Part shown: positions 1 to 10,639 of the stretch, piece after piece | Numbering within the stretch: the stretch's first letter is position 1 | Layout: every line of letters starts with the position of its first letter | From: Muscardinus avellanarius | Lineage: Eukaryota > Chordata > Mammalia > Rodentia > Gliridae | DNA length: 64,000 nucleotides | Assembly: GCA_963383645.1 (NCBI GenBank) | Contig: OY726572.1 | Location: 27,844,792 to 27,908,791 of the forward strand | Direction: 5' to 3' | The notes under the pieces: generated by a model | Seen by the model: the letters and a program-made list of their open reading frames with translations, nothing else | Database searches by the model: none | What the model was told of the DNA's origin: nothing | Position numbers and translations under genes: made by a program

Positions 1-36
<36 letters not shown>
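1..36. repeat. (TG)n microsatellite
   Basis: The window opens inside an uninterrupted TG dinucleotide run, so the true start lies upstream of the window. Confidence 0.97.
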
Positions 37-37
<1 letters not shown>

Positions 38-483
38 ACATGCATGTACTTGAGATGGAAGAGAAAGGAAAGGGGAGAGAAACTATTATAGATCTATTGT
101 AATAGATCACATAATAAGAGACATAAGTTAGAAGAAGAGATGCAGTTTTTAGTCAGCAGAGTAAAAAAAGAGGCTTTTTAATCTCATGAGGGAGGACTCA
201 GCTATTGGTTACCCTAATTTTCAAAACCTCAATTCTCTGTTTCAAAACCTCTCTCCAAAGAGAAACTATGATGCTTTAAAGCTGATGTTTTTCAGTTTTG
301 TTAAAATTAATTCCCTATTTTTATAAAAATGATTAAAAAATAGAGTAATTATATAAGCTGTAGTACCAAAAGGAAGTGGAGAAATGTATGAGAATACTGA
401 ACCAACACTACTGTATTTATTTTCTCATGATAAATTTCACTTCTTGTTCAAAGCTGATAGCAATAGGTATGTTTAAGTAAGAA
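37..483. other. No recognised feature
   Basis: AT-rich sequence with no long open frame, no poly(A)-tailed element and no recognisable repeat consensus. Probably unique non-coding DNA. Confidence 0.5.
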
Positions 484-701
484 TGTGAGACTTTTTTTTT
501 TTTGGTGGTACTGGGGTTCCTTACCTGGAGGGGTACCTCCAGGCTACACTTCCAGACCTATTTTTATACTTATTTTTTTAATATTTGGAAGCAGGGTCTC
601 TTAAGCCAGCATGCCTGGCTTTGAACCTGTGCGATCCTCCTGTCTCCACCTCCCAAGCGTGGGGATTACAAGCATGCGCCACCACTCCCGGCTGTGAGAC
701 T
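484..701 (-). mobile_element. B1-ID composite SINE (MEN-type)
   Basis: On the plus strand it starts with a T-run (reversed tail). The reversed ID/tRNA-like half follows, then the reversed B1/7SL half ending in the typical AGCATGCGCCACCACTCCCGGC end. The 9-bp direct repeat TGTGAGACT (484-492 and 693-701) is the target site duplication. The order B1 then ID then A-tail is typical of the squirrel MEN-type SINE. These elements are copied by L1 proteins and carry internal Pol III promoter boxes. Confidence 0.9.
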
Positions 702-1395
702 AATTTTCACCTGGCATTGATTCTTACTGGTTTGTGCCAATGATACCAATTGTAAAAATCTTACAGATGTCATTTCTGTCTATATTTAGCTCCATATCCT
801 CTCTCTCCCCGTCCTCTCCTCTCTCAATTAAAACCAACCACTTTCTCTTTTTTCCTCCCAGTCCCCTTTCTAATAATACCAGGCCCCATCTCTGGGGTGA
901 CAGGAATGTATGTCAAAGACATCCTCATGCCCTAAAATAATTTCTTAAAAGTTCAGGCTTATTGTTTCACCAAAATCATGTGAATCCACCCAACTTCCAT
1001 GAGAAGATAAATTGTTATTTTCTCCCTTTTCAAAAATAAACCTTCACATTGAAAAATAATCAAAGCCCCTGCCTGTGAGCAAAAGTTGCAAGTTTATAAA
1101 GACAACATCTATTTTACAATTAGTGTCTGCTGCAGTTGTCAGAATTAAGGACGATGACAGCTGACTTCTTTATTTTGCAAAACAAAGGAGGCTAGAACAC
1201 TTAACTAACATTTCTTATGGATGACTATCATCTAACAGGAACTCTGAATAGATTTTTTTTTCAGAGTCTCTGATGGCCTGTGTAGCTAGTGGGAAGCTCT
1301 GTAGCTATACTATAATCTTTTGTCTTGTGTATTAATGGCCAAATCCTAAAGTACATGGTGGTCATTTCATTTTTGTTCAGATATTAAAAAGATCC
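702..1395. other. No recognised feature; small pyrimidine-rich patch
   Basis: Contains a C/T-rich patch at about 795-870 and otherwise ordinary AT-rich sequence. A 68-codon open frame at 734-940 lies over the low-complexity patch and has no recognisable domain, so I do not call it a gene. Confidence 0.45.
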
Positions 1396-1604
1396 TGCAG
1401 TAGACTAAATAATGCCCCCCAAAGACATCCAGGTACTAACTTCTAGAACCTATGAATGTTTCCTTATGCAGAAAAGGGGACCTTGCTGAAGTGATTAAAT
1501 TCAGGATCTTGAGAGGGAGGATTATTCTGGATTATTCAGATGGGACCTAATTGTAATCACATTTGTCCTTGAAGACAGAGGTGGGGGAATTTGACTACAG
1601 AAAC

Positions 1605-2113
1605 TGTGAGAGTACTGAGATGCAGGCTCCTGCTTAAAGGGTTAATGAAGCAACTCTGGCTCCTGAGAAGCAGCTTGGAATGCCAGGCTGTGAGGCAAGC
1701 ATACTTCCTCTAATCAGTGAGCTATGAGTTTTGCCCAGTTGCCTTCAAGGTCGGAAGCAGCTCCAGCCCTCTCTCTGAATGTCCTTCCCAGCATAGACAT
1801 CTCTCAGAAAACTTATTGGTATGATAAACACCTTGAGATGTTATGAGCAGACACAGGTGTTCTTTGCTTCTAATTGTAAAACAAAAGTTGCTTTGAGACT
1901 CGTCCTTTGGCTTTACTCACACACATCCACTGTTGCTTTAAGATAACCTTGTAATGTCTAAAATAGTTAATTTGTCTATGGATCCCATAGAAGCTTTCTC
2001 TATAAAAGTCTGACTGCTCTTTCAATAAAACATGCAGTGTACATGAAACCTGCCTCCCCTGTGTCCCGTGAATCAGCTTCACCTTTAGGTCTCCAGTGCA
2101 CTAGACACTAACA
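1605..2113 (+). mobile_element. Solo ERV LTR, class II (ERVK/IAP-like)
   Basis: A 509-bp insertion that begins TG and ends CA, flanked by a perfect 6-bp duplication AGAAAC (1599-1604 and 2114-2119). A 6-bp duplication is typical of class II endogenous retroviruses. Inside are a TATA box (TATAAAA, 2001-2007) and a polyadenylation signal (AATAAA, 2024-2029), in the spacing expected for U3-R. No internal retroviral genes are present, so this is a recombined solo LTR. A 70-codon frame on the minus strand inside it is not considered real. Confidence 0.85.
2001..2007 (+). promoter_or_regulatory. LTR TATA box
   Basis: TATAAAA sits in the U3 part of the solo LTR, 17 bp upstream of the AATAAA hexamer at 2024-2029. 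A short R region is typical of IAP-like and betaretroviral LTRs. Whether it is active is unknown. Confidence 0.65.
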
Positions 2114-2385
2114 AGAAACTACAGAAAAGAAGGATGAAACAGGACAACAAAAGCAGGAGTTTGGGGTGATTCAAGGAAGAGGACACCAACCAGGGGATGT
2201 AGGAGTTCTCTGGTAGTCAGGAAAGGCAAGAAAACTGACTGTGCCCTTGAGTCTGCAGAAGGAATCGGCTCCGTCTGATGTCAGGATTCTGACTTCCAGA
2301 ACAGTGAGAGAATACATTAGTGTCATTTTAAGCCACCAAGTGTGTAGTGATTTGTCACAGCAGCTGTGACAAACGAATACAGGCA

Positions 2386-2907
2386 CCTTTTCCCTTCCCT
2401 TTGAAACTAGCTTAACTACTAGAACTGGGAGTTTAAGTTCACACATAAACCATTTTGCTGGAGCATGGAGCCTCTCTAGAGGGAGCAAAGAAGTCTCATT
2501 CTATCGCTCCTCTTGGCTTCTTTTGTTTACTCTGATGTATGTAGAGGGCTTTAGAGTTTAGGATTTCATCTTGAACATTGTTTTTGCCCTGCAAGGACCA
2601 AATAATATGAGAGTGGGGTTGGAGAAAAGATAGCACTGAACGGCCTGGCTGGGCTTTCTCACTTCTGACTTCTTGGGCACCTGGTAGGATAAAGACTAAA
2701 AGCCTGTGAGCATAGTAAGATGTAAACAAATTATTTTGCACAGGGAAAGTTGACAGTTGAAGAATCAGAAATGCTGTCTTTGAGAGGGAGCAATTCTGCT
2801 GTGCCTCTCCTGAGCTCATTTTCATTAGGAACAAAATGGACACACAGAGAAAACCAAACCAAAGAAGACAGGCCTAGGAAGTCAGTTTTTTACCCCAATC
2901 TTGGTAG
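2386..2907. other. No recognised feature
   Basis: No repeat family or conserved coding sequence recognised. Open frames at 2496-2843 (minus) and 2750-3034 (plus) have ordinary random composition, and the latter runs into an L1 3' end. Confidence 0.4.
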
Positions 2908-3470
2908 TGGATTGATTATTGTTCCCTCAAACTCCTGTCTATCTGAATATAAAGAAGTTGAAATCATGAATGCAGGGGTTAGAATGATGATTACCAAGGG
3001 CTGGGGTTGGAGAAATGTTGGTCAAAGGGCCTAGAATTTCAGTTTAAAAAGGATAGATTCAAGAGATTATGGCACATGATGACTACAGTTAATAATAAGT
3101 ATTTTATTTTTGAAAATAGCTGAGAGTATATTTTGTGCTCTCACTACAGAAAATAAGTATGTCAGGCAGTTCTCATATTAATTAGCTGGATTGAGCTCTT
3201 CCACAATGTATACATAACAGGATATCATAGTAGATACCATAAAGATGTTTGATTTTTGTCAATTATGAGAAAAGGAATTTAAAAGTCCTGTCTACCTAGA
3301 ACTTTGGAATGTTAAATTAGAACTGGAAGGTCTTTGCAGATGTAGTTAGGTAATGGTTTCATACTGGGTTTAGGGTGGACCTTGAAATTTCAATGAGTGA
3401 TGTCTTTATAAGCAGAGAAGAGATGCTGCAAGTCAAGTGTACCAGGATTGTCAGGAGCTGCCAGCAAGAG
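2908..3470 (+). mobile_element. MaLR (MLT1-like) LTR, interrupted
   Basis: The left part, about 2908-2944, begins TGGATTGATTATTGTTCCCT, like an MLT1 start. The right part, about 3286-3470, contains the GGTCTTTGCAGATGTAGTTA block. The two parts are separated by an old L1 3' end. Confidence 0.6.
2945..3285 (+). mobile_element. Old L1 3' end
   Basis: Resembles an ancient mammalian L1 3' UTR, with the blocks GATGATTACCAAGGGCTGGG, ATGACTACAGTTAATAATAA and CACAATGTATACAT in order, and a degenerate A-rich end. It inserted into the MaLR LTR. An imperfect 12-bp duplication TCCTGTCTAYCT lies at 2933-2944 and 3286-3297. Confidence 0.7.
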
Positions 3471-3644
3471 TAACAACTTGCATGTTTATTATAAACAGTA
3501 TTTTGTACCTACATTTATATGATGAAACAATATACAAAGATTACAGTGTTTAAAATGCATGTTATTTCAATAATTGTGATATAATATCGATGTTATTTGT
3601 GGTCACATGAATGTGAAAACATTCTTCCCATCAAAATAACTTAA

Positions 3645-3735
3645 AGGTTGAGGATGTAGCTGTGTGAGAGATCACTTGCCTAGCATATATAAGGCCTCGG
3701 GTTCGATTACCAAAATCCCTCTGCTCCCCTCCCCC
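3645..3735 (+). mobile_element. ID-type SINE (tRNA-derived)
   Basis: Contains the sequence GGTTGAGGATGTAGCTGTGT and GGGTTCGATTACCA, which correspond to the A-box and B-box regions of a tRNA-Ala-like ID element. There is no B1 half, so this is a stand-alone ID copy. Confidence 0.75.
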
Positions 3736-3739
3736 ACAT

Positions 3740-4045
3740 GGTTTACAAGGAAGAGCCTGAAGATGTTGTTCAAAGGTCACAAAATTTCAGTAAGATAAAA
3801 GGAGTGAGTTCAAAAGATCTGCTGTACATCATGGTGACTATAGTTAATAGAGCTAATAACAATGTATTATATATTTAAAAATGGCTAAGATTTTCAAGAC
3901 TTTAAATGTTTTTAATCCCAAAACATAGGTGAGGTAATACATATATCAATTAATTCCATGTGACCACTCCATACATCTATCAAAACATCGTGCTGTACAC
4001 CTCAAATATATATAACATTTATTTGTCAACTTAAAAATACATAAA
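3740..4045 (+). mobile_element. Old L1 3' end
   Basis: Same L1 3'-UTR type as at 2945-3285, with ATGGTGACTATAGTTAATAG, ATCGTGCTGTACACCTC and TTTATTTGTCAACTTAAAAA in order. The A-rich end marks the 3' terminus. Heavily diverged. Confidence 0.75.
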
Positions 4046-4875
4046 GGAAGAAAAAGTGCATAAAAGAAGTATGAAGAACTATTTGGACATTCTGTTGGAA
4101 GTGTCAGCCAATGCTAGGGACTCAAAGTGCTTATTCATGCTGTCAGACTCTTCTATGGGGGTCACATCAACAGGATCTGTGGAGACTTCTACAGGGCAAA
4201 GAACACAATTCTGTGTTTTATCAGGACACAGATCTTTTGTTTGACTGAATGCTTCCTCTGCAAATTTATACCTCACAGGAAAAAAAAATCAAATACTCAG
4301 TTAACACCCTCCTTTTCCAAAAAGAGAAAATCTTCACCATTTGCAGTAGTTTAGTGAACGTGTATAGCAAATATGTCCCTTCTCTTTGGTCATGCACTCA
4401 GGGTCCAAGCGTAATAAGCTCTCAGAACTTAGATTTCTCATGCACCACTGGGGCCAGACACAATACCATCTTGACTGGTGCTTGGAATTTTGCTCACATA
4501 GGGGTGGGCTAAATCATATCAAAACAGGTTTTCTGGTGCAATGATCGTGATCTGAGCCATGAATGCTCTGTCATTAGTACTGCCAGTTTATATTCCTCCC
4601 CAGAGAATGGACACAAGCCTGGGAATTGTATGCTAATACCCTCTCCAATGCGTGGTTTTAGAAAAATTTGTATTGTTGAGACACTAAAGTACTGGGGGAT
4701 GTTTTAAAGACATAAACTTGGATTTCATTGATCTAGATTACTGGTGGATCTGGGTGCTGACCTGCAAGAGTTTGCAGATGGCCACTAGGTGGGGTGGCAG
4801 CCAGATCAGGTAAAAAAGGAGCCTCTTACTGGATCTTGAGAGTCAGAAGGGTCTTTACAATAATGTAAACCAGTT
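4046..4875. other. No recognised feature
   Basis: Several overlapping 60-90-codon frames occur on both strands (4056-4512), none with recognisable domains or splice-flanked structure. No repeat recognised. Confidence 0.4.
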
Positions 4876-4945
4876 TTCCCCTTGACATTGGAGGAAACTG
4901 AGGCCCAGACACTCCATGTAAGTTACATAAGGAAGTAACATCTAT
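4876..4945 (-). mobile_element. MIR fragment
   Basis: Contains GAGGAAACTGAGGCCCAGA followed by a GTAAGTTAC-like stretch, which is the reverse complement of the conserved MIR core. Ancient tRNA-derived SINE relic. Confidence 0.7.
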
Positions 4946-5590
4946 TCATTTGTTTATTTATTCATTCATTTTAAAATCACACTATTTAGTTATCCAAATA
5001 ATTTTTAATTACTTATTATCTATTGCAAGTTAACTTTTTTTATTCCCTGTTTCACACTGAAGCAAGGTATGTTGATAAATACAAATCGATTGGCCAGAAT
5101 TGAAAATCCTTCCTCCCATTTATTTATCTACGTATTTGATAGTGGATGTAGTCTTAACACTCAGTTGCATATTCTATATTGTGTTGACAAACATTTTGGC
5201 TTCTTCACAGGTGTTCAGTTGGATTTGGGGAGAAAAATATCTTCACGGATCAGTAGGATGTAAACAGGTGACCCAGGGGTTGGCAGCATATGTTGCACTA
5301 TGGCCTTTAAGCCCTTCCTTTGAATGTCTACAGAAAACCATCCCAGGGCCTCACAGCAGCCCCAGCACTATGTTTTCATCTTTCCTTTTTAATTGTATAC
5401 CTTAAGGTACACAACATGATGTTTTAATATGCTTGTCTTAATACACATATACATATTCATATGCATATGCGTATGCATGTGCGTAGAGACGTGATTACTA
5501 TAAGCCAAGCCAAACTGGGTTTTCTTTTCTGGTGTTGTAGAGGAGGAAACTGTGCTAAGAAGGTTTACTACCCTGTACGAGATCACGCTG
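4946..5590. other. No recognised repeat; small ATGCATAT-rich patch
   Basis: Mostly unclassified. Positions 5440-5485 are a run of alternating purine-pyrimidine ATGCATATGCGTATGCATGT type, which is simple-repeat-like. The 101-codon frame at 5100-5405 has no recognisable domain. Confidence 0.4.
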
Positions 5591-5597
5591 CTTAGAG

Positions 5598-5975
5598 CTT
5601 TGTTCATCTGCTTCAGGCTGTCATAGCAGACTATAACACAGACTCAGCGGCTTGTACAATAAAAGTTTATTTTCTCATGGTTCTGGTGGCTACAAGTCCA
5701 AGATCAAGGGGCCAGCAGGGTTGGTTTTGTGAATTGACTTTGTCACTCTGTCCTCACATGGCTGCTCCTCTATGAATGTTTGGTAGGTAGGGGAGAGATA
5801 GAACATGGAAATCTCTGGTGTCTCTTCCTGTTCTTATAAGTTCACCAGTCCTATCAGGTTATGGTTACACTCCATAGGCCTCATTTAACCTTAATCACGT
5901 CTTTAGAGTCCCCATCTCCAAACACAGTCACTTTGGAGTTAGGGCTTCATTGTGAAGCTTTCAGAGGTGGAAGGG
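5598..5975 (-). mobile_element. MaLR (MLT1-like) LTR
   Basis: Reverse-complement MLT1 layout. It starts with a CAGGCTGTCATAGCAGACTA-type end, then TTTATTTTCTCATGGTTCTG, GGTGTCTCTTCCTGTTCTTA, AACCTTAATCACGTCTTTAG and CCCATCTCCAAACACAGTCA, which are the characteristic blocks in order. Confidence 0.85.
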
Positions 5976-6119
5976 CTGGGGTGTAAATCCACACCGGCCT
6001 ACCTCCGAGACTCCTGTTTATTCTGCAATACCTGCCAATTGCTAAAGTATGAAGAAGCAACAGTGGCATTTGGATCCCATCAAATTAATGTATTAATGAC
6101 GTAGCTCAGAATTTTTTCA

Positions 6120-6640
6120 TTTAAACAATTAAATTTTTATTAGTGTGTTATACTTACAGATCATAATGAGGTTCAAAGTGATAGAAACAAACACTCACCC
6201 AGCTCTTGTGTTTTCCTTCAATCACACCCCACTCCCTCCTCCTCCCCATACATAATATTAAAATTGGTTTTGAAAACTTCATATATAAATATAGCTTTAT
6301 ATGAACTGTTTCTTTCATCAAGTCTCACCCTTCGCTTCCCCACCTCCTCCCTCAAAGCCCCTTCAATTATTCTACTAGTATCTTCCTTTATTTATCTACT
6401 TTTATCTCCCTCTGTTTCCCAATTTTTCTCTAACTTCCACATATGAGCAAAAACATAGTGCTCTTCACTTTCTGGGACTGGCTAACCTAGCTTAGCATAA
6501 AATTCTCTATCTCTATTCATTTTTTCTGAAAATGATGTAATTTTGTTCTTTATGACTGAATAAAATTCCATTGTGTATATATACTATAGTTTCATAATCC
6601 ATTCATCTGTTGAAGGACACCATAGTTTGGCTGCTGTAAA
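6120..6640 (-). mobile_element. L1 3' end
   Basis: Reversed 3' UTR and the distal ORF2 region. Blocks include CACATATGAGCAAAAACATA, GACTGAATAAAATTCCATTG and AATCCATTCATCTGTTGAAG, the last being the complement of the L1 ORF2 C-terminal coding region. 5'-truncated. Confidence 0.85.
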
Positions 6641-6752
6641 GTGTATGGAATAGCCCAGAGTTAACTCCATTGTGATTTCTCCTCTGCCACTGTGGTGGGT
6701 AGGAATGGTTGATTAGCCTAGACTTATTTCAAGCCATAGACTCGTTTCAAGC

Positions 6753-6993
6753 AGGTAAAGTCATTTTTTTTTTTTTTTTTGTGGTACTGGGAATTTAACC
6801 CAAGGGCATTCTACCTCTGAGCTACAACCCCAGTTTTATATTTTTATTCTTTATTTTGAAACAGGCTTTCACTAAGTTGCAGAGGGCCTCACTAAGTAGC
6901 TGAGTCTGGGCATGAACCTGCAGTCCTGTCTCAGCCTCCCAAGTACTGGGATTACAAGTGTGCACCACCATGCCTGGCTAGGTATGGTCATTT
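6753..6993 (-). mobile_element. B1-ID composite SINE
   Basis: A T15 run, the reversed ID half (CATTCTACCTCTGAGCTACA) and the reversed B1 half ending TGCACCACCATGCCTGGC. Flanked by a 14-bp duplication AGGTAAAGTCATTT/AGGTATGGTCATTT (6753-6766 and 6980-6993, two mismatches). Confidence 0.92.
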
Positions 6994-7094
6994 AATGCTG
7001 ACTCAACCCACACAAAGATGTACTGAAAACTTACTCTGTTGTGGGTACTCTTTTAATGGCTGGGACTATGGCTGGGAAAGATTAACCCATTTTG

Positions 7095-7232
7095 ACCCTT
7101 TGTCCCAGATATGAAACACCAATGAAAACATAAATATGGAATATAATATGCAAATATAATATTAATATAATAATGTTATGAAAAGATAATATAAATTAAT
7201 ACAAAATACAATAATAATATGCAAGGGATTGA
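7095..7232. repeat. AT-rich low-complexity tract
   Basis: Dense AATAT/ATAATA-type sequence without an exact period, likely low-complexity rather than an element. Confidence 0.6.
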
Positions 7233-7414
7233 TTATGATTTCCTACCTATTTTAATTCTATTTCAATTTTTTGGAAATATTCATGAAATTGAAAACTCCA
7301 AGCTAAATTGGTTGAGTTCTTGCTTGCATGGAAAAGAAAAGGGAAGATGAGCAAAGAAAGATTTTCATACAAGATTAGGGTACTGAGGAATATGAAGTTA
7401 AGTGGTAGGAGGCA

Positions 7415-7690
7415 GGGCTGGAAGAGGACTGACACTAATTTGGTAGTCAGGGAAAGCCTCTGTGCTATGGTGACATTTGAGCTAAGACTTGGAAGGTGAA
7501 AAGGAGTTAGTCATAGAAAAATTTGGAAGTTAATTTGTCCAGGCAGAAAAATAGTAAAAGCAAACATTCTAAATGGGAAAATATTATTTGTTTGGGAAAC
7601 AAAAAGAAAGCTAGTGTGATTAGAGGCAGAGATCAAAGGGAGAATGACCCAAGATGAGATGGTGCCAGGTCACAGAAGGCCTGGTGCACG
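7415..7690 (+). mobile_element. L2 LINE fragment
   Basis: Blocks such as GTCAGGGAAAGCCTCTGTG, GTGACATTTGAGCTAAGACTTGG and AAGGAGTTAGTCA track a recurrent L2-related consensus. Diverged and truncated at both ends. Confidence 0.6.
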
Positions 7691-8920
7691 GTGGTAGAGG
7701 TAGACATTGGTTCTGAGTGCAAGGTGGCACTCTTAGGCTCTTGGAAGGCACTGTACCTTGTCTCATTGGCATTTGTAACTGATTGTTCTGGCAGTGTACA
7801 CATACCACAGTGATTCCAATTCAGTGTCTCTCTTCCTCCTTGAGTATCTTCCTGAGAGGCAGAAAGGGCCAATTTATTCTTTGGAGTGGTCAATTAAAAA
7901 TCTGTTTCTGAAAAACAGCTGTACCAGCAAATCAGAATAGGGTTCCAGGTCTACTTCAGCTTTGCTTATAATTAACCCATGTTCAATACTGAAGGAGCTT
8001 GGTCATCTGTCCGTTTGTCTTTGTCCATCCCATTTCTCCACTGTTCAGGTGACCTAGACGATGTTCTCATGAGAAGTTACCTACAGCTTTTCTTCCTTAC
8101 TCTCTTCCTTCACTCCTGGAATCACCCATCTTTCTTAGATATTCTGTATGATCTATCAGTAGGTGCCTTTTCTCCACGCAAATCCAGCCAGTTCCAATTA
8201 TATTTTCTGAGCACTGATTTCATTGTGAGTTTACAGACTCCTCCATTTAGCATAATTCAAAAGCTACTGTGGGAGGGAGATGTGAACCTGCAAACATTAG
8301 CTGTGGGCCTGCGGTCCTCGCTGTAAGCCAGGCTTACTCAGGATCGCAGGCGGCCTCCACCTGTTTGGGAATATCTGAGGCCCACAGGGCGGGTGATGGC
8401 TTTAAGTATCACCCATGTGGGGAGGTGGGGAGAATGCAAAGTAAACCAGGAGTCCAGAACAGGGAATCTAGAAGATCAAAGCTGAGAAATGGGGATGTGA
8501 TTTGAAAAGAGGAAATTTAGAAGGCAGTGCTATAGATGGTAGCAGGTTTTGAAGGCATAAAGGAGGTAATTCTATTTCAATGTAGAGAAATAGCAAATGA
8601 GAAATGGGGTGGGGGAGAGTGGTAGGATATGCTCATTTGTACCTGTTCACTGCTGTGCCCATGATGCCAAGAGCACATGTCTTTGCTAGACCCTCCTCAT
8701 GAAGGAGATTGCTTGTGCACATCTGGACACAGAGTTCTAGCAGGGATCTCTGGTTTTTAATAGTAGGACAGTGGTAATAAAGTGCTATTTTATGAGCAGC
8801 ATCATTGTTATAAAAATCTGAGTGGCCTTTTTCACTCTTGTGGGGCTGTATGATAACTTATGCAAACATACTTCCAGAGTCCATCATCCCTGAAGAATGC
8901 CTCTGAGCTCCTCATTTTCT
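7691..8920. other. No recognised feature
   Basis: Includes the longest unexplained frame here (115 codons at 7979-8326). It has no recognised domain, and no splice or promoter context supports it. A moderately GC-richer patch lies at 8280-8470. Probably unique DNA. Confidence 0.4.
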
Positions 8921-8985
8921 CTTTTCCCCTCCCTTTCTTTCTCTCTTCTTCTCTCTTTCTTTCTTTCTTTCTTCTTATTTTCATA
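8921..8985. repeat. Pyrimidine (CTTT)n-rich tract
   Basis: Imperfect CTTT/TCTC repeats on the plus strand, encoding the artefactual Lys/Glu/Arg run of a minus-strand frame. Confidence 0.85.
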
Positions 8986-10188
8986 CTCTTTTATCTTAGA
9001 AGGCAGGAGAAGTATAAGGTAAAATAAAAAGCTGCAAAGAAACTCAATTATATATGCTATCAATTTATGTAATTGTATTGAAATATTAAAATATAATATG
9101 AACATATTAAAAACTGTAATAAAAATCCATGTGCATTTTTGTTAACATTTTAAATAATAATATCTGATGAGTCTAATAACATATATTGAAGAAGTATGAG
9201 CACATTTTGAAAAATGTGGCCAATTATAATATGAAAATATCTGTGAATTCTGTTGGTGATTAAGTAACAGGTACTATTGAATCCACTGTGGATTTTTGTT
9301 TATTCACAGCTAAATAATATGCTAAATTCCAGTTAATTGTTGGTAAAAATAAAGATTTTTTAAAAATCAAACAAGTCAGAGATGCCTTAAATTCTACACA
9401 CTGACTTTGGGTTAAAAATCTTTGTTCTTGAACACCCTCAAGATAGGGAAATGATATACTATGGTTCTGGGTTCATTCTCTAAAGTTAAAAGGTCCTTGA
9501 GGAAATAGAGACGTTTTTAATAATATCTGGGAGCTTAATATATTCTAAGGGTATTCCAGGTAGTCACTATTGAATTGTGTATCACCAGAATCATTTGCAC
9601 TGAAGTTCAGAAGCTATTCAGTCTCTTCAGCTGACCTGTTATCCAAAATCCTGGTCTTAGCAGTGACCCCTGGCAGGAGTACTGTGAGCTAATTTAATTT
9701 CTACACGTACATCATAACAGCAGCAGGGTGGCTCTGAATACAGCCTCCAAAACCACAAGAATATTTGCTCACATACCAAGGTATTTCTTTAAGAAAAAAT
9801 AAATGGATTTTCTTTGCTATCTATTGGGATGACTGTTGCTCAGGGCCAGTTTCATTTGTAAATATCAGGCCATGGTAACCCACATGCTGTAGGACAGGAA
9901 GCAACAACTACTGTTAGTTTGGGAGCTGTTTGGTGATGTTTCTCAGAAAATGCAGAGGTTCTGCTAGAGGGGTGAACAGCTTCCTGCCTCAGACTTTGGA
10001 GCATACTTCCCGTTGCCAGGGCAACCAGGAAGTGGATCTCACTAGCAAGCAACTGAGACAGAGTCTCCCTTTTCAGGACCAAGTCTAGGCTAAGGTTAAG
10101 AACTTCCATGATCAATATGATGGAGTCTGGAGCTCTAGGAACTCATTTTAGTGTATTGACTCCCCATGAGCAGCTTATAGGAAGGAAT
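8986..10188. other. No recognised feature
   Basis: AT-rich with no recognisable element or coding domain. It ends at the left target-site copy of the composite retrotransposon. Confidence 0.4.
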
Positions 10189-10206
10189 CCAGAGCAGATT
10201 CTCTTA
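10189..10206. repeat. Left target site duplication of composite
   Basis: CCAGAGCAGATTCTCTTA, identical to 15101-15118. The first four bases could be chance identity with the end of a 125-bp monomer, so the true duplication is 14-18 bp. Confidence 0.9.
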
Positions 10207-10255
10207 TTTTTTTTTTTATTTTTTTTTATTTTTTTTTATTTTTTTAATTAATTTA
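10207..10255 (-). repeat. Poly(A) tail of composite (T-rich on plus strand)
   Basis: T-runs separated by single A (TTTTTTTATTTTTTTTATT pattern) directly follow the left target copy, as expected for a retrotransposed minus-strand tail. Confidence 0.9.
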
Positions 10256-10620
10256 TTTTTTAAATTGGTGCATTGTAGTCATATATCAATCACATTGGAG
10301 TACAAGACTTGAGAGGATATACAAGCACACATCATCCAATTAGCCCTCCTCCAGACCCCGTCCCATTCCCTCCCCCTCCCTCCATCCCACATTTCTTTGG
10401 TGATTTACTTTGATACATTTGTTTATGTACCTCCTGCATTTTAAAGAGGCTCCGTCCTCCAGTATTACATACCCTCTGATTGATCACATTAGTTGCTTCA
10501 CTATAGGGCCCTTTCTATAGCTCAACCTCTTCCTGTTGCCCTTTTCCTCCTAGTTATTGCTGATTAAGAGAAGCGTCTGATTTATATTTTCTGCGATATT
10601 TCTCTGTGCATGCTGCGTTG
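10256..10620 (-). mobile_element. L1 3'-UTR-like 3' end of composite
   Basis: The first ~170 bp match, block by block, the reversed L1 3' end at 47215-47526. Shared parts are the TTGGTGCATTGTAGTC start, a GAGTACAAGA stretch, TTAGCCCTCCTCCAGACCCC, the CCCTCCCCCTCCC pyrimidine tract and TGATTTACTTTGATACATTTG. About 10440-10620 is less clear. An L1-like 3' end is what would let the RNA be recognised by L1 reverse transcriptase. Confidence 0.75.
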
Positions 10621-10639
10621 CAAGTACCAATCCCACTCT

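Larger units (their letters stand above)
1396..2385 (+). mobile_element. MaLR (MLT1-like) LTR split by a younger LTR
   Basis: Two halves (about 1396-1604 and 2114-2385) together resemble an old MaLR LTR. The left half has the AATAATGCCCCCCAAAGACAT-type start and the GATTAAATTCAGGATCTTGAGA block. The right half has the CCAGAACAGTGAGAGAATA block and the TTTTAAGCCACCAAGTGTGT-type end. MaLR elements are ancient non-autonomous ERVL relatives. The interruption is exactly the solo LTR at 1605-2113. Confidence 0.75.

Noticed and set aside
3649..3720. Functional tRNA gene
   Set aside because: Only tRNA-like promoter boxes of an ID SINE; no cloverleaf with intact acceptor stem can be drawn.
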